The translations under genes were made by a program, and so were the position numbers. Below, piece after piece: positions 9,301-19,100 of a DNA stretch of 64,000 nt. The first letter of the stretch is position 1; each line of letters starts with the position of its first letter. The notes below the pieces were generated by a model, which saw only the letters and a list, made by a program, of their open reading frames with translations, ran no database searches and was not told the DNA's origin. The stretch spans positions 62,001 to 126,000 of the forward strand of contig NZ_BNBD01000008.1 of NCBI RefSeq assembly GCF_014654785.1, given 5' to 3'. The stretch comes from Streptomyces mashuensis (GTDB lineage Bacteria; Actinomycetota; Actinomycetes; Streptomycetales; Streptomycetaceae).

Positions 9301-12300
9301 CGCGCAGCACCTCGACGCCGCTGACGTGCCCGTGTTCGAGGTCGGTCAGCAACTGGTTCTGCAACCGCCTGGCACCCGACGTGAAGTCCTCGGCGGGGGC
9401 GGCGTCGACCTCCAGCAGGGTGGTCGCGCTGAGATTTCCGACGATCCTGCCGACGTCCTCGTGCAGCGGCCGACGGTGGAACGCCAGCAGGTTGAGCGTG
9501 AAGCGCGGCGAGGCGCTCCAGGCGCCCAGCACCTGCGCGTACGCCGTGCACAGGGCTGCCGAGGGCGAGACGCCCGCGGCTGCGGCATGGTCCTTGAAGC
9601 GCTGCCACGCCTCGGGCTCGATCCGGCTCGTACGGTGGGTGAACACCGGCCACCGCGGCGGGGGTCCGGGGCGGAGCGGCAGGCGGGGTGCGGGCGGGAG
9701 GGAGCCGGCGCGTGCCTGCCAGTAGGCGAGCGACTGCTCACGCCGGGCGGCATCCGTCGCGGCGGCGGCGAGCACGTAGTCGCGGTAGGTGAGGGCGGGA
9801 GGGGGTGCCGTGGGCGTGCCGGAGCGGTAGGTCTCCGCCCATTCCTGGAAGAGCAGGGCCGAGCTCCGGCCGTCCATGATCAGTGCGTCGAAGGTGAGGT
9901 GCAGCCGGGTGGTGCGCGCGTCGAGCAGGGTCGCCCGGATGTCGAACAGCGGCCAGACGGCGGTGTCGAAGACCTGCTGCCGCATCTCCTCGTGGATCTC
10001 CGCCAGGCGGCGGGCCCGTTCGGCGGCGTCGCACGTCCGCAGGTCGGTGGTGGCGATGCGGTAGTCGGGGACCTCGGCGAGCACCCGCTGGTGCCCGTCC
10101 CCCGGCACGACCGCGCGGAGCATGTCGTGCCGGTCGACGAGGTGCCGGAAGGAGGCGGCGAGCCGGTCGACGTCGGTGTCGTCGAGGTCGACCTCGACGA
10201 GGAAGGAGGTGGAGACGTTGCCGAGTTCGAAGGCGTCGGTCCGGCCGACCAGGTAGGCCTGCTGGAGGTCGGTGAGCGGGAACGGCTCGTGGCGGGCCGC
10301 CGGGTCGGCGACGAGCGTCGTCGTGCGGGTCTCCGTGGTGTGGCCCGTGCCGCCGGGGGCCGTTTGGACGGTCCGCGTGATGTCGGCGACGCTGCGGCCG
10401 TCCAGCAGGTCGGGCAGCGGAATGTCGACGCCGAGCCGGCGGGCGAGGGCCTGCCGGATGTCCATGGCGATCAGCGAGTCGATGCCCAGGCTGCGGAGCG
10501 GCAGCTCCAGGTCGTCGCCGGTGAGGGCCGCGCCGCGCGCGCGGCCGACGATGCCGGCCACCAGGTGGGGGGTGTCCGGTTCGGTGACATTCGGCTCGGT
10601 GGTGCTGGTGCTGGGTACGGCGGGTGCGGCCGTGGCGGGCAGCGCTTCCAGGCGTACGCCGTCGGCGAGCGCCACGGGCGTACCGTCGGCGCCGACCAGC
10701 CGTACCTGCGCGACCAGCGGCCCGGCGTGAGCCGGTGCTGCCTGTTCCCTGCGGGGGCCTCCCGTCCAGAGCCAGTAGCGCTCGCGCTGGAACGGGTATC
10801 CGGGCAGCGAGGCGGGCGGTTGCGTCGTCTCGCCGTGCACGCGCGTCCAGTCGATGCGCACGCCTTGGGTGTAGAGCGCGCCGAGGCTGTCGAGGAGAGT
10901 GCGCCGGGCGTCCCCTCCCTCTTCTCCCCCGTTCAAGGACGGCAGGACGGTGGTGTGCCCGGTCGCCCGGAACCGGTCGAGGAGCGGCGTGGCCGACCCG
11001 ATCTCCACGAAGGTCCGGTGTCCGTCCCGCAGCAGCTCGGCGATCTCATCGGTGAACCGGTCGGGTGCAGCGGCGTCCGCCGGCGTGCGGGCTGCCGCCC
11101 GCAGCGCGTCGTCCAGGCTCATCGTGCCGGTGACGCAGGCCGCCACGAGCTCGCCGATGCCGTGGCCGAGGACGGCGGCGGGCTCCACGCCCCAGGAGCG
11201 CCACAGCTCGGCGAGCGCGTACGCGACGGTGAACGGCGACGTCCGGCCGGCGCCGGACGCCTCGGCGCACTGGACCACGCACTGGTCCACGCACTGGTCC
11301 ACGGCGCGGCGGAAGACCGGCTCGGTCTCGGCCAGGCGGGCGGCCGCGTCGGCGTACGACGCGTCCAGGCGGCCGGTGAACAGGAACACCGGGCCCCGGC
11401 CGGCCTCGGGGGTCCGCCGGCCGACGCGGACACCGGGTGGCGGCTCCTCGCCGGGGCGCGTCCGGACGAGGAGGTCCCGCAGCTCGGCGTGCGAGGACGC
11501 CACGGCTGTGAGCCGGTGCGTGAAGTGCGCCCGGCCCAGGCTCGCGGTCCGGCAGACCGACGCGAGCGCATCACCGTGGGTGCTGTCGGCGAGCAGTTCG
11601 GCGTAGTGCGCGGTGAGTTCGGCGAGGGCGGTCGGTGTCCTGGCCGACAGGGTCAGCAGGCGCGGCCCGTCCTGTTCGGCCGGTCGCGGCGCCTTTCCGG
11701 GAGTGGCGGGAGCTTCTTCGAGGATCACGTGTGCGTTGGTGCCGCTGATGCCCTGGGAGGACACCGCCGCGCGTTTCGGCCCTGACGTCCGGGGCCATGC
11801 GGTCTCCTCGGCGACGAGCTCGACCGCGCCCGCCGACCAGTCGACGTGCGGGGTGGGTTCGTCCACGTGGAGGGTGGCCGGGAGCCTGCCGTGCCGCATC
11901 GACAGCACCGTCTTGATGACGCCGGCGACACCCGCGGCGGCCTGGGTGTGACCGATGTTGGGTTTCAGCGATCCGAGCCGTAGCGGCCAATCGCGGTCCC
12001 GGTCGCATCCGTAGGTGGCGAGCAGGGCGCGCGCCTCGATTCCGTCGCCGAGCGGGGTGCCGGTGCTGCTCGCCTCCACCACCTGGACGTCGCCCGGTGA
12101 CAGGCGCGCGTCCTGCAGCGCCCGCCGGATGACCCGCTGTTGCGCCGACCCGCTCGGTGCGGTGAAACCGTTGCTGCTGCCGTCCTGGTTCACCGCGCTG
12201 CCGCGCACCACCGCCAGCACGCGGTGGCCGCGCCGCCGCGCGTCCGACAGCCGTTCCAGCAGCAGCACGCCCACGCCCTCGGAGAGCCCGGTGCCCGCGG

Positions 12301-13129
12301 CGGCTGCCGAGAACGGGCGGCAGCGGCCGTCCGGCGACAGGCCCTGCATGCGGGTGAACTCGGTGAACAGTTGCGGTGTGGCCATGACCGTCGCGCCGCC
12401 CGCCAGCACCATCGTGCACTCGCCGCGGCGCAGCGACTGGACGGCCAGGTGCAGCGCGACGAGCGAGGACGAGCAGGCCGTCTCCACGGTGATCGCCGGG
12501 CCGCGCAGGCCGAACGTGTACGAGACGCGGCCGGACGCTGCGCCGCCCGCCGTCCCGGTCGTCAGGAAGCCCTCGGCCTCCTCGGGCACGTCGCCGCGCC
12601 CCATTCCGTAGTCGTTGCAGGACAGGCCGGTGAACACGCCCGTCTCGGTGTCGCGCACCGACTCGGGGTCGATCCCCGCGTCCTCGAAGGCGCGCCAGCT
12701 GGTCTCCAGCAGCAGGCGTTGCTGCGGGTCCATGGCCAGGGCCTCGCGGGGGCTGATGCCGAAGAAGGCCGCGTCGAAGTCCGCCGCGTCGTGGAGGAAG
12801 CCGCCGGAGCCCGTCAGGCTGCGGCCGCCGTCGTTCGCCGGGTCGTGCAGGCCGCCGTCCCCGTCGTCCCAGCCGCGGTCACGGGGGAACGCGCCGACGG
12901 TCTCCCCGCCCGAGGCCAGCAGCCGCCACAGGGCGGCCGGCGAGTCGACCCCGCCCGGATAGCGGCACGCCATGCCGACGATGGCGATCGGCTCGTGGTC
13001 GCCCTGCTCCTGTTGCTGCTCCAGCTCGCGCAGGCGCTCACGTGCGTGGTGAAGGTCGAGGGTGAGGCGTTTGAGGTAGCCGAGCAGCTTCTCGTTCTCG
13101 TTCTCGGTGTTGTGCGGTTCTGATCCCAT
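6329..13129 (-). CDS. Hybrid PKS-NRPS: KS(His-less)-AT(degenerate)-ACP-Cy-A(Cys)-PCP-TE
   Basis: 2266 residues. An N-terminal coiled docking segment (NEKLLGYLKRLTLDLHH) precedes a KS with Cys219 intact (TACSSS) and the NIGH motif present, but HGTGT reads SSTGT at 354-358, losing the decarboxylation histidine. The AT is about 200 residues instead of 300, its GHSxG is GHGIG (Gly657), and the YASH/HAFH region is absent. ACP Ser885. The next domain has FPLTDLQQAY and D1081xxxxD1086xxS1089, so it is a heterocyclisation (Cy) domain. The A domain starts FDLSVYD at 1611, and my pocket alignment gives D-L-Y-N-M-S-L-I-W-K, a cysteine code. PCP Ser1959; type I TE with GWSMG (Ser2086) and His2243. Inferred role: take the acyl chain from the upstream PKS without extending it, add Cys, cyclise to thiazoline and hydrolyse. 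Confidence 0.95.
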   Translation of the reverse strand: MGSEPHNTENENEKLLGYLKRLTLDLHHARERLRELEQQQEQGDHEPIAIVGMACRYPGGVDSPAALWRLLASGGETVGAFPRDRGWDDGDGGLHDPANDGGRSLTGSGGFLHDAADFDAAFFGISPREALAMDPQQRLLLETSWRAFEDAGIDPESVRDTETGVFTGLSCNDYGMGRGDVPEEAEGFLTTGTAGGAASGRVSYTFGLRGPAITVETACSSSLVALHLAVQSLRRGECTMVLAGGATVMATPQLFTEFTRMQGLSPDGRCRPFSAAAAGTGLSEGVGVLLLERLSDARRRGHRVLAVVRGSAVNQDGSSNGFTAPSGSAQQRVIRRALQDARLSPGDVQVVEASSTGTPLGDGIEARALLATYGCDRDRDWPLRLGSLKPNIGHTQAAAGVAGVIKTVLSMRHGRLPATLHVDEPTPHVDWSAGAVELVAEETAWPRTSGPKRAAVSSQGISGTNAHVILEEAPATPGKAPRPAEQDGPRLLTLSARTPTALAELTAHYAELLADSTHGDALASVCRTASLGRAHFTHRLTAVASSHAELRDLLVRTRPGEEPPPGVRVGRRTPEAGRGPVFLFTGRLDASYADAAARLAETEPVFRRAVDQCVDQCVVQCAEASGAGRTSPFTVAYALAELWRSWGVEPAAVLGHGIGELVAACVTGTMSLDDALRAAARTPADAAAPDRFTDEIAELLRDGHRTFVEIGSATPLLDRFRATGHTTVLPSLNGGEEGGDARRTLLDSLGALYTQGVRIDWTRVHGETTQPPASLPGYPFQRERYWLWTGGPRREQAAPAHAGPLVAQVRLVGADGTPVALADGVRLEALPATAAPAVPSTSTTEPNVTEPDTPHLVAGIVGRARGAALTGDDLELPLRSLGIDSLIAMDIRQALARRLGVDIPLPDLLDGRSVADITRTVQTAPGGTGHTTETRTTTLVADPAARHEPFPLTDLQQAYLVGRTDAFELGNVSTSFLVEVDLDDTDVDRLAASFRHLVDRHDMLRAVVPGDGHQRVLAEVPDYRIATTDLRTCDAAERARRLAEIHEEMRQQVFDTAVWPLFDIRATLLDARTTRLHLTFDALIMDGRSSALLFQEWAETYRSGTPTAPPPALTYRDYVLAAAATDAARREQSLAYWQARAGSLPPAPRLPLRPGPPPRWPVFTHRTSRIEPEAWQRFKDHAAAAGVSPSAALCTAYAQVLGAWSASPRFTLNLLAFHRRPLHEDVGRIVGNLSATTLLEVDAAPAEDFTSGARRLQNQLLTDLEHGHVSGVEVLRELNRARGGTGLASMPVVFTSTIGLTGGNDADGGALTALTTLGASGRLVSSSVRTPQVWLDHQALEEAGELVLNWDVVEEMFPDGVVDAMWDAYRDLVRDLCGEGAWRRPPSVLPPVADLELRRAVSATDDAPVPSELLHDAFLRHAATRPDAPAVITAARTLDYGELDRRSDRVARWLTGHGAGPGVLVGIVMDKSWEQVVAALGVLKSGAAYVPVDATTPARRLRLITETAGIGLVLTRSAVADGLGLPEGIRSLHVDLEPDEPQGTPASDPLPPSPAGPGDLAYVIFTSGSTGVPKGVMIEHAAAVNTIQDVNDRFGVTARDRVLALSALHFDLSVYDIFGLLSAGGAVVLPDASAQREPSVWLDLMNRHDVTIWNSVPALMDMFVAHVRPLAGPPSLRVVMMSGDWIPVTLPAAIASTLPNARVSSLGGATEASIWSIQYPITHVDPDWTSIPYGRPMRNQRFHVLDEALRPRPVRVPGDLYIAGAGLARGYLGDEAKTRAAFLRHPVTGERLYRTGDLGRYLPDGTIEFLGRADSQVKIQGHRIEPGEVEAALLRRPDVRAAVVVAEGERGGPRRLVGYAVSGTSEDELREALGRELPGYMVPVRIVVLDELPLTGNGKVDRNRLPSPEETAPYSGDAVAPRDATERLLADIWAELFGPAGGPAGLGVTDNFFDLGGDSMLAVRMTARIRQRTGRSLPVATLLARPTIALLAEALREESADEGRAALVTLRDTGSRPPLVLVHPVGGDVLCYAGLGALLDDDQPLHALQCPPPASVPPTLAGLAAHYADVLTERFPAGPFRLGGWSMGGVIALETARLLTGRGRTVELVAAVDLLEPPGRTEPASDAVLLARFARDLAGLAGSDWNPGPEEFEPADGRPAVEELLRRAQDAAVLPDDVDTATLERLADRFLRLSRALAGHEPAPYRGRVRLFQAMDGAHATTTRQWLDLLGDQAESIDVPGDHYSVMRSPDVGTLAAELGKALEDL
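11268..11303. repeat. Three tandem 12-bp units inside the degenerate AT
   Basis: CACTGGACCACG is followed by two copies of CACTGGTCCACG. On the coding strand the array encodes repeated CVDQ-type residues (VDQCVDQCVVQC), in frame, within the AT remnant of the hybrid synthase. A microsatellite-like expansion in a normally conserved catalytic domain fits relaxed selection on that AT. Confidence 0.85.
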
Positions 13130-13162
13130 GACGGATCGGGCCTCCGTAGCGGGTGGTGCGAG

Positions 13163-16100
13163 TCAGGAGCGGGAGAGCTCGCGGTCGATGAAGTCGAGGA
13201 GTTCCTCGGCGGTCGCGGCTTCGACAAGTGCTGTCACGTCCGCTTCGGCGCCCGTCGTCGGCTCGGCTTCGCCGGCCGGTACGAGTTCGGTGTCCAGGAA
13301 GGTGACGAGTTCGGGAAGCGTCGGCGCCTCGAACAGCAGGGTGAGGGGGAGCTTGAGGTCCGTCGCCGTGCTGAGGCGGTTGCGGAACTCGACCGAAGTG
13401 AGCGAGTCGAACCCGAGCTCGCCGAACGGCCTGTCGTCCGGGATGGCCTCGGGCCGTGAGCCCAGGACGGCGGCCATGTGGGTGCGGATCAGGTCGGCCA
13501 GGACGCCGGCGCGGTCGGCAGCGGTCAAGCCGGTCAGCTCCTCCCGCAGCGGCCGGCTCCGCCGTCGTAGGGGGGCCTGCCGCGGTCGCCCCGCGCCTGG
13601 GGTGGACGCCACCGCGCGAAGGACGGGGGGAAGGTCCGTACCGAGGTCGCGCAGGATCTCGCGGTCGAGGCGGGTGGGCGCCAGGACGGCGTGCGGTGAC
13701 CGTAGTGCCGCCTCCAGCAGGGCCAGGCCGTGCCGGGGCGTCATCTCCACGAGTCCGGCGCGGGTGAAGCGGGCGCGGTCGGCGGGGGTGAGGGCGCCCA
13801 TCATGCCGTCCGGGTCGTCCCACAGGCCCCAGGCCAGCGCCAGGGCGGGCAACCCCTGCGCGCGGCGGTGCCGGGCGAGCGCGTCGAGGAACGCGTTGGC
13901 GGCGGTGTAGCCGCCCTGCCCGGCGCCGCCGAGCGTCCCCATGACCGAGGAGATCAGGATGAACGCGCCGAGCGGGTGACCGGCGGTCAGTTCGTGCAGG
14001 TGCCACGCGCCGTCGGCCTTGACGCGCATCACCCGGTCGATCTGCTCGGCGGTGAGGGAGGTGAGGGGCGCGTCGTCCACCACTCCCGCGGCGTGGACGA
14101 CGGCGGTCAGGGGGTGCCGGCCGGGTACGGCTTCGATCAGCGCGGCGACGGCGTCCCGGTCGGCGACGTCCACGGCCGCGAACCTCACCTCGGCACCCAG
14201 CCCGTTCAGTTCGGACGCCAGCCGGGCCGCTCCGGGCGCGTCACCGCCCCGGCGTCCGGCCAGCAGGAGCCGTCGTGCGCCGTGTTCGGTGATGAGGTGC
14301 CGTGCGAGGGCCCGGCCGATGGCGCCGGTGCCGCCGGTGACCAGGACGGTGCCGTCCGGGTCGAGGGCCGTCGGGACGGTGAGCACCACCTTGCCGACGT
14401 GGGTGCCCTGACGCAGCAGCCCGAAGGCCTCGGGGGCGTGCCGGACGTCCATGCCGGTGACGGCGGGCCAGGTGAACGCGCCCTCGGCGAACAGCTCGAC
14501 CACTCGGTTCAGGAGGCGGGCGAGGTGCTCGGGCGGCAGCTGGAGGAGGTTGAACGCCTCGTAGCGCGCACCGGGATGCGCGGCGGCCACCTCGGCCGGG
14601 TCGCGCGGGCCGGTCCTGCCCAGTTCCACCAGGAGCCCGCCGGGGCGCAGCAGACGCAGCGACTCGTCGACGAGCTCGCCGGTCAGCGAGTTCAGGACGA
14701 CGGCCATGCGCCGGCCGCCCGAGCCGAAGCGTGTGCCGAATCCGGGCTCGCGGGACGAGGCGAGGTGGTCCTCGTCGATGCCGAGGGCACGCAGGGCGGG
14801 CCATTTGGCGGGGCTCGCGGTCGCGTGGACCTCCGCGCCCAGGTGCCGGGCCAGCTGGACGGCGGCCATGCCGACGCCGCCGGCCGCGGCGTGGATCAGG
14901 ACGGGGTCGCCCGCGGTCACGCCGCCCAGTTCGGTGAGGGCGTGCAGGGCGGTCATGTGGGCGACGGGCACGGCGGCGGCCCGGGTGAACGACCAGCCGT
15001 CGGGGATCTTGACGAGGGTGCGGTGGTCGGCGTGGGCGACGGTGCCGAACGCGGCGGGGAACAGGCCCATCACCCGGTCGCCGGTGGCCAGGCCGGTGAC
15101 ACCGGGCCCGGTCGCGGTGACCACGCCCGCCCCTTCGAGGCCGAGCGGGCCGGAGTCCACAGGGTGGCCGAGGTCGCCGGGGTGCATGCCGAGTGCGCCC
15201 AGGACGTCGTGGAAGTTGAGCCCGGCGGCGCGCACGGCGATGCGGACGTGGCCGGGGCCGGGTTCGGCGGCGGCCTCGGGGCAGGGCCGGGCCTCCAGGG
15301 CGGTGAGGGTGCCGCCGCGTTCGGGGAGGTCGAGGCGCCAGGCGGGGGCGCCTTCGGGGAGCTGGAGGCCGGGTTCGTTCGTCGCGGGTACGAGCCGGGG
15401 CACCAGGACGGTGCCGTGACGGACCGCCGTCTGGTTCTCGTCCGGTGCGAGGGCGGCGGCCGGGACGACGGCCGTGCCGGGGGTGCCGCCCGTGCCAAGG
15501 GTGTCGGGGGTGTCGGGGGCCAGGTCGACCAGGGCGAAACGGCCCGGGTGCTCGACCTGCGCGGTCCGCACCAGGCCCCAGACCGCCGCCTGCGCGAGGT
15601 CCCGGACGGTCTCGCCGGGCCGGGCGGCCACGGCGCCACGGGTCACCAGCACCAGGCGGGACCCGGCGAGCCGGTCCTCGGCCAGCCATCGGCCGAGCAG
15701 GTCCCGCGTCCGGTGGACGGCGTGCCTGGCCGCCGTCGCCGCGTCCGTTCCGGCCTCGCCGGCCGGGCAGCTGACGAGGGCGTGCTCGGGGGGCGCGGCC
15801 GCGAGCGCGTCCAGGTCTAGGGCGGCCCACGGGGTGGGCACCTGTCCGGCCGGCGGCCTGGCCGGCGATCCGGTCGGTGATCCGGCCGGTGATCCGGCCG
15901 GTGATCCGGCGGTCCGGTCGGGCAGCGGTTCCCAGGTCAGTGCGAACAGGGAGTCGCGTGCCAGAGCGGTGGGGTCGGTCGTGCGGCCGGCTGCGACCGG
16001 GCCCAGTTCCAGCGACTCGACCACGCCCACCGGCTCTCCCGACGCGTCGAGCAGGGTCAGGGAGGTCAGGGACACGCCTCCGTCGCGTCCTTCCGCGGCA

Positions 16101-19100
16101 GGTACCGCGTGCATCCGCAGGGATGTGCGACCTCCCGTCGCCCCGAGCACCGTCACTCCGCGCCAGCGCAGCGGCTGCACGTACTGCCCCTCGTGGCGGC
16201 CCTCACGGCCCGCGGCGTCTGCGTCTGCGATCAGGTTGTGCAGCGCTGCGTCGAGCAGGGCCGGGTGCAGGTGGTAGGCCCCGGCGTGCGCGGCCTCCGG
16301 CTCGGGCAGCAGGGCCTCGGCGAACTGCTCGCCGTCGCGTCGCCAGGCGGCTCGTAGCCCCTGGAACACGGGCCCGTACTCGTAGCCTTGCAGGGCGAGG
16401 TCCTCGTACGTACGGGCCGGCGGGACCGGCGTCGCGCCGGCCGGAGGCCAGGCCACCGGCTCGGGGGCGGGGGCTGCGGCCGGGCCGGGGCCGAGGGCGC
16501 CGGTGGCGTGCTCGGTCCACTCCCCGCCGGTCGCGCGGCCCGATATCCGGCAGGTCCTCAGCCCGTTGCCGTCCTCGTCCGACACCCGGACGCGCAGATC
16601 GACGGCGCCGTCCTCCGGGAGTTCCATCGGCGTGACGACCGTCAGTTCCTCGATCCGCGCCGTGCCGGCCTTCGCTCCCGCGTGCAGGGCCATCTCCAGG
16701 AACGCGGTGCCCGGTACGACGACCGTTCCGGAGAGGGCGTGGTCGGCCAGCCAGGGGTGGGTACGGGTCGACAGCCGGCCGGTGAACACCGTCTCACCGT
16801 CGCCGAGGTCGACGGCCGCACCGAGGAGGGGGTGGCCGGCCGGGGCGAGGCCGAGGGCGTCCGTGCCGGAGGGGCCGGCCGTGCCCGGGCCCGTGCTCGT
16901 GAGCCAGTAGCGGCGTCGCTGGAAGGGGTAGGTGGGCAGGGCGGGCAGCAGGTCGGCGTGGCCGGCGGCCGTTCCGGTGAGTCCTTCCCACGCGATGGGC
17001 AGGCCCTGGGCCCAGGCGTCGGCGGCGGAGGTGAGGAACCGGCGCAGGTCGCCGTCGTCGCGGCGCAGCGAGCCGGTGACGATCCCGTCGGCCCCGGCTT
17101 CGTCCAGGATCTGGCGGATGCTGCCGGTCAGCACCGGATGCGGGCCGACCTCGACGAACGTGGTGTGGCCGGACGTGATGAGGGCGTCGACCGCTTCGTG
17201 GAAGCGCACGGTGTGCCGCAGGTTCCGGTACCAGTAGGAGGCGTCGAGCGCACTGCCCTCCTGCCAGCCGGCGGTGACCGAGGACATCAGCGGGATCCGG
17301 CCGGTGCGCGGCGTCAGCGTCGCCAGTCCGGAGAGAAGCTGCTCGCGGACCGGTTCGACCGCCGGGCAGTGCGAGGCGTAGGTCACCGGGATCACGCGGG
17401 CGTCGACGCCGTCGGCCCGGTAGGTGCCGACCAGGCCGGTGATCGCGTCCGGGGGTCCGGCCACGACGGTGGTGGCCGGCCCGTTGACCGCGGCGATGCT
17501 CAGCGTGCCGAGGCGTTCCCGTACCTGCTCGGCGGGCAGCGGGATGGCGGCCATTGCCCCCTGGCCCGTCAGGCCGGCGGCCAGTCTGCTGCGCAGCGTG
17601 ACGGCGCGGGCGCCGTCGTCGAGGGAGAGCGCCCCGGCGACGACGGCGGCGGCGATCTCGCCCTGGGAGTGGCCGATCACGGCGTCCGGGACGACGCCGG
17701 CCGACCGCCACAGCTCGGCCAGGGACACCATCACGGCCCACAGGGCGGGCTGCACGACGTCGATCCGGTCGAGCAGGGGTGCCGCGGGGTCGGGGTGGGG
17801 TGCCTTGTCCAGGACGGTGGTCAGCGACCAGTCGACGTACGGCGCGAGGGCGCGTTCGCATGCGGCCAGGCGGGCGGCGAAGACGGGACTTTCGGCGGCG
17901 AGCGCCGAGGCCATGCCCCGCCACTGGCCGCCCTGGCCGGGGAAGACGAGAACGGTCCGGCCGGGCTCGGCCGCGCGGCCGGTGACGAGGCCGGGGGCCG
18001 TCTCGCCGCGGGCCAGGGCGGTGAGGGCGCGGTCGGCCTCCTGGCGGTCACGGGCGATCACCACGGCACGCTCGTCGAGGGAGGCCCTCGTGGTCAGGGC
18101 CGGTGCCGCGGCGACCGGGTCGAGCGGCCCGGCGGCCAGCGTACGGGCCTGCTGCCGCAGCGCGTCCGGGGTGCGGGCCGACAGGACGACCGGCACGACG
18201 GGCGGCCGTGCGTGCTCTGTGGTGGGTCCGGCCGGTGCGGTCGCGGTGGGCGGCTCGGCGAGGATGACGTGCGCGTTGGTACCGCTGATCCCGAACGAGG
18301 ACACGCCGCCGCGCCGGGGCTCGCCGGTGTCCGGCCAGGGGCGGGCCCGGTCGAGCAGGGCCACCGAGCCGGCCGTCCAGTCCACGTGCGGGGACGGTTC
18401 GCCGGCGTGCAGCGTGGCGGGCAGGGTCGCGTTCCGGATGGCCTGGACCATCTTGATGACGCCGCCGACGCCCGCCGCCGCCTGCGCGTGTCCGATGTTG
18501 GACTTGAGCGACCCCAGCCACAGCGGCCGGTCCCGGTCGCGTCCGTAGGCGGCCAGCAGGGCGTTGGCCTCGACGGGGTCGCCGAGGGCGGTGCCCGTGC
18601 CGTGGGCCTCCACCGCGTCGACCTGCTGCGGCGTGAGCCCGGCGTCGGCAAGGGCGTCCGCGATGACGCGCTGCTGGGCGACGCCGCTGGGCGCGGACAG
18701 CCCGTTGGAGGCGCCGTCGGAGTTGATGGCGCTTCCGGCGACGACCGCCAGCACGGGGTGGCCGTGGCGGCGGGCGTCCGAGAGCCGTTCGATCACGAGC
18801 ATGCCGGCGCCTTCGGCCCACCCGGTGCCGTCCGCGCGGGCGGAGAAGGCTTTGCAGCGGCCGTCACCGGCCAGCCCCCGCTGACGGGAGAACTCCACGA
18901 ACATGCCGGGCGTTGCCATCACCGTGACCCCGCCGGCCAGGGCGAGCGAGCACTCGCCGGTCCGTACCGCGCGCACCGCCTGGTGCAACGCGACCAGCGA
19001 CGACGAGCAGGCCGTGTCGATGGTCAGCGCCGGCCCGTTCAGGCCGAGGACGTAGGCGATACGCCCGGAGATCACGCTCGCGCTGGTACCGGTCAGCAGA

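Noticed and set aside
7664..11785. A 1373-codon plus-strand open frame opposite the PKS-NRPS gene
   Set aside because: Antisense of the KS, ACP, Cy and A domains, with no recognisable protein features.
11268..15914. CRISPR-like repeats
   Set aside because: Both 12-bp arrays are in frame with PKS coding sequence, have no spacers and no cas genes.
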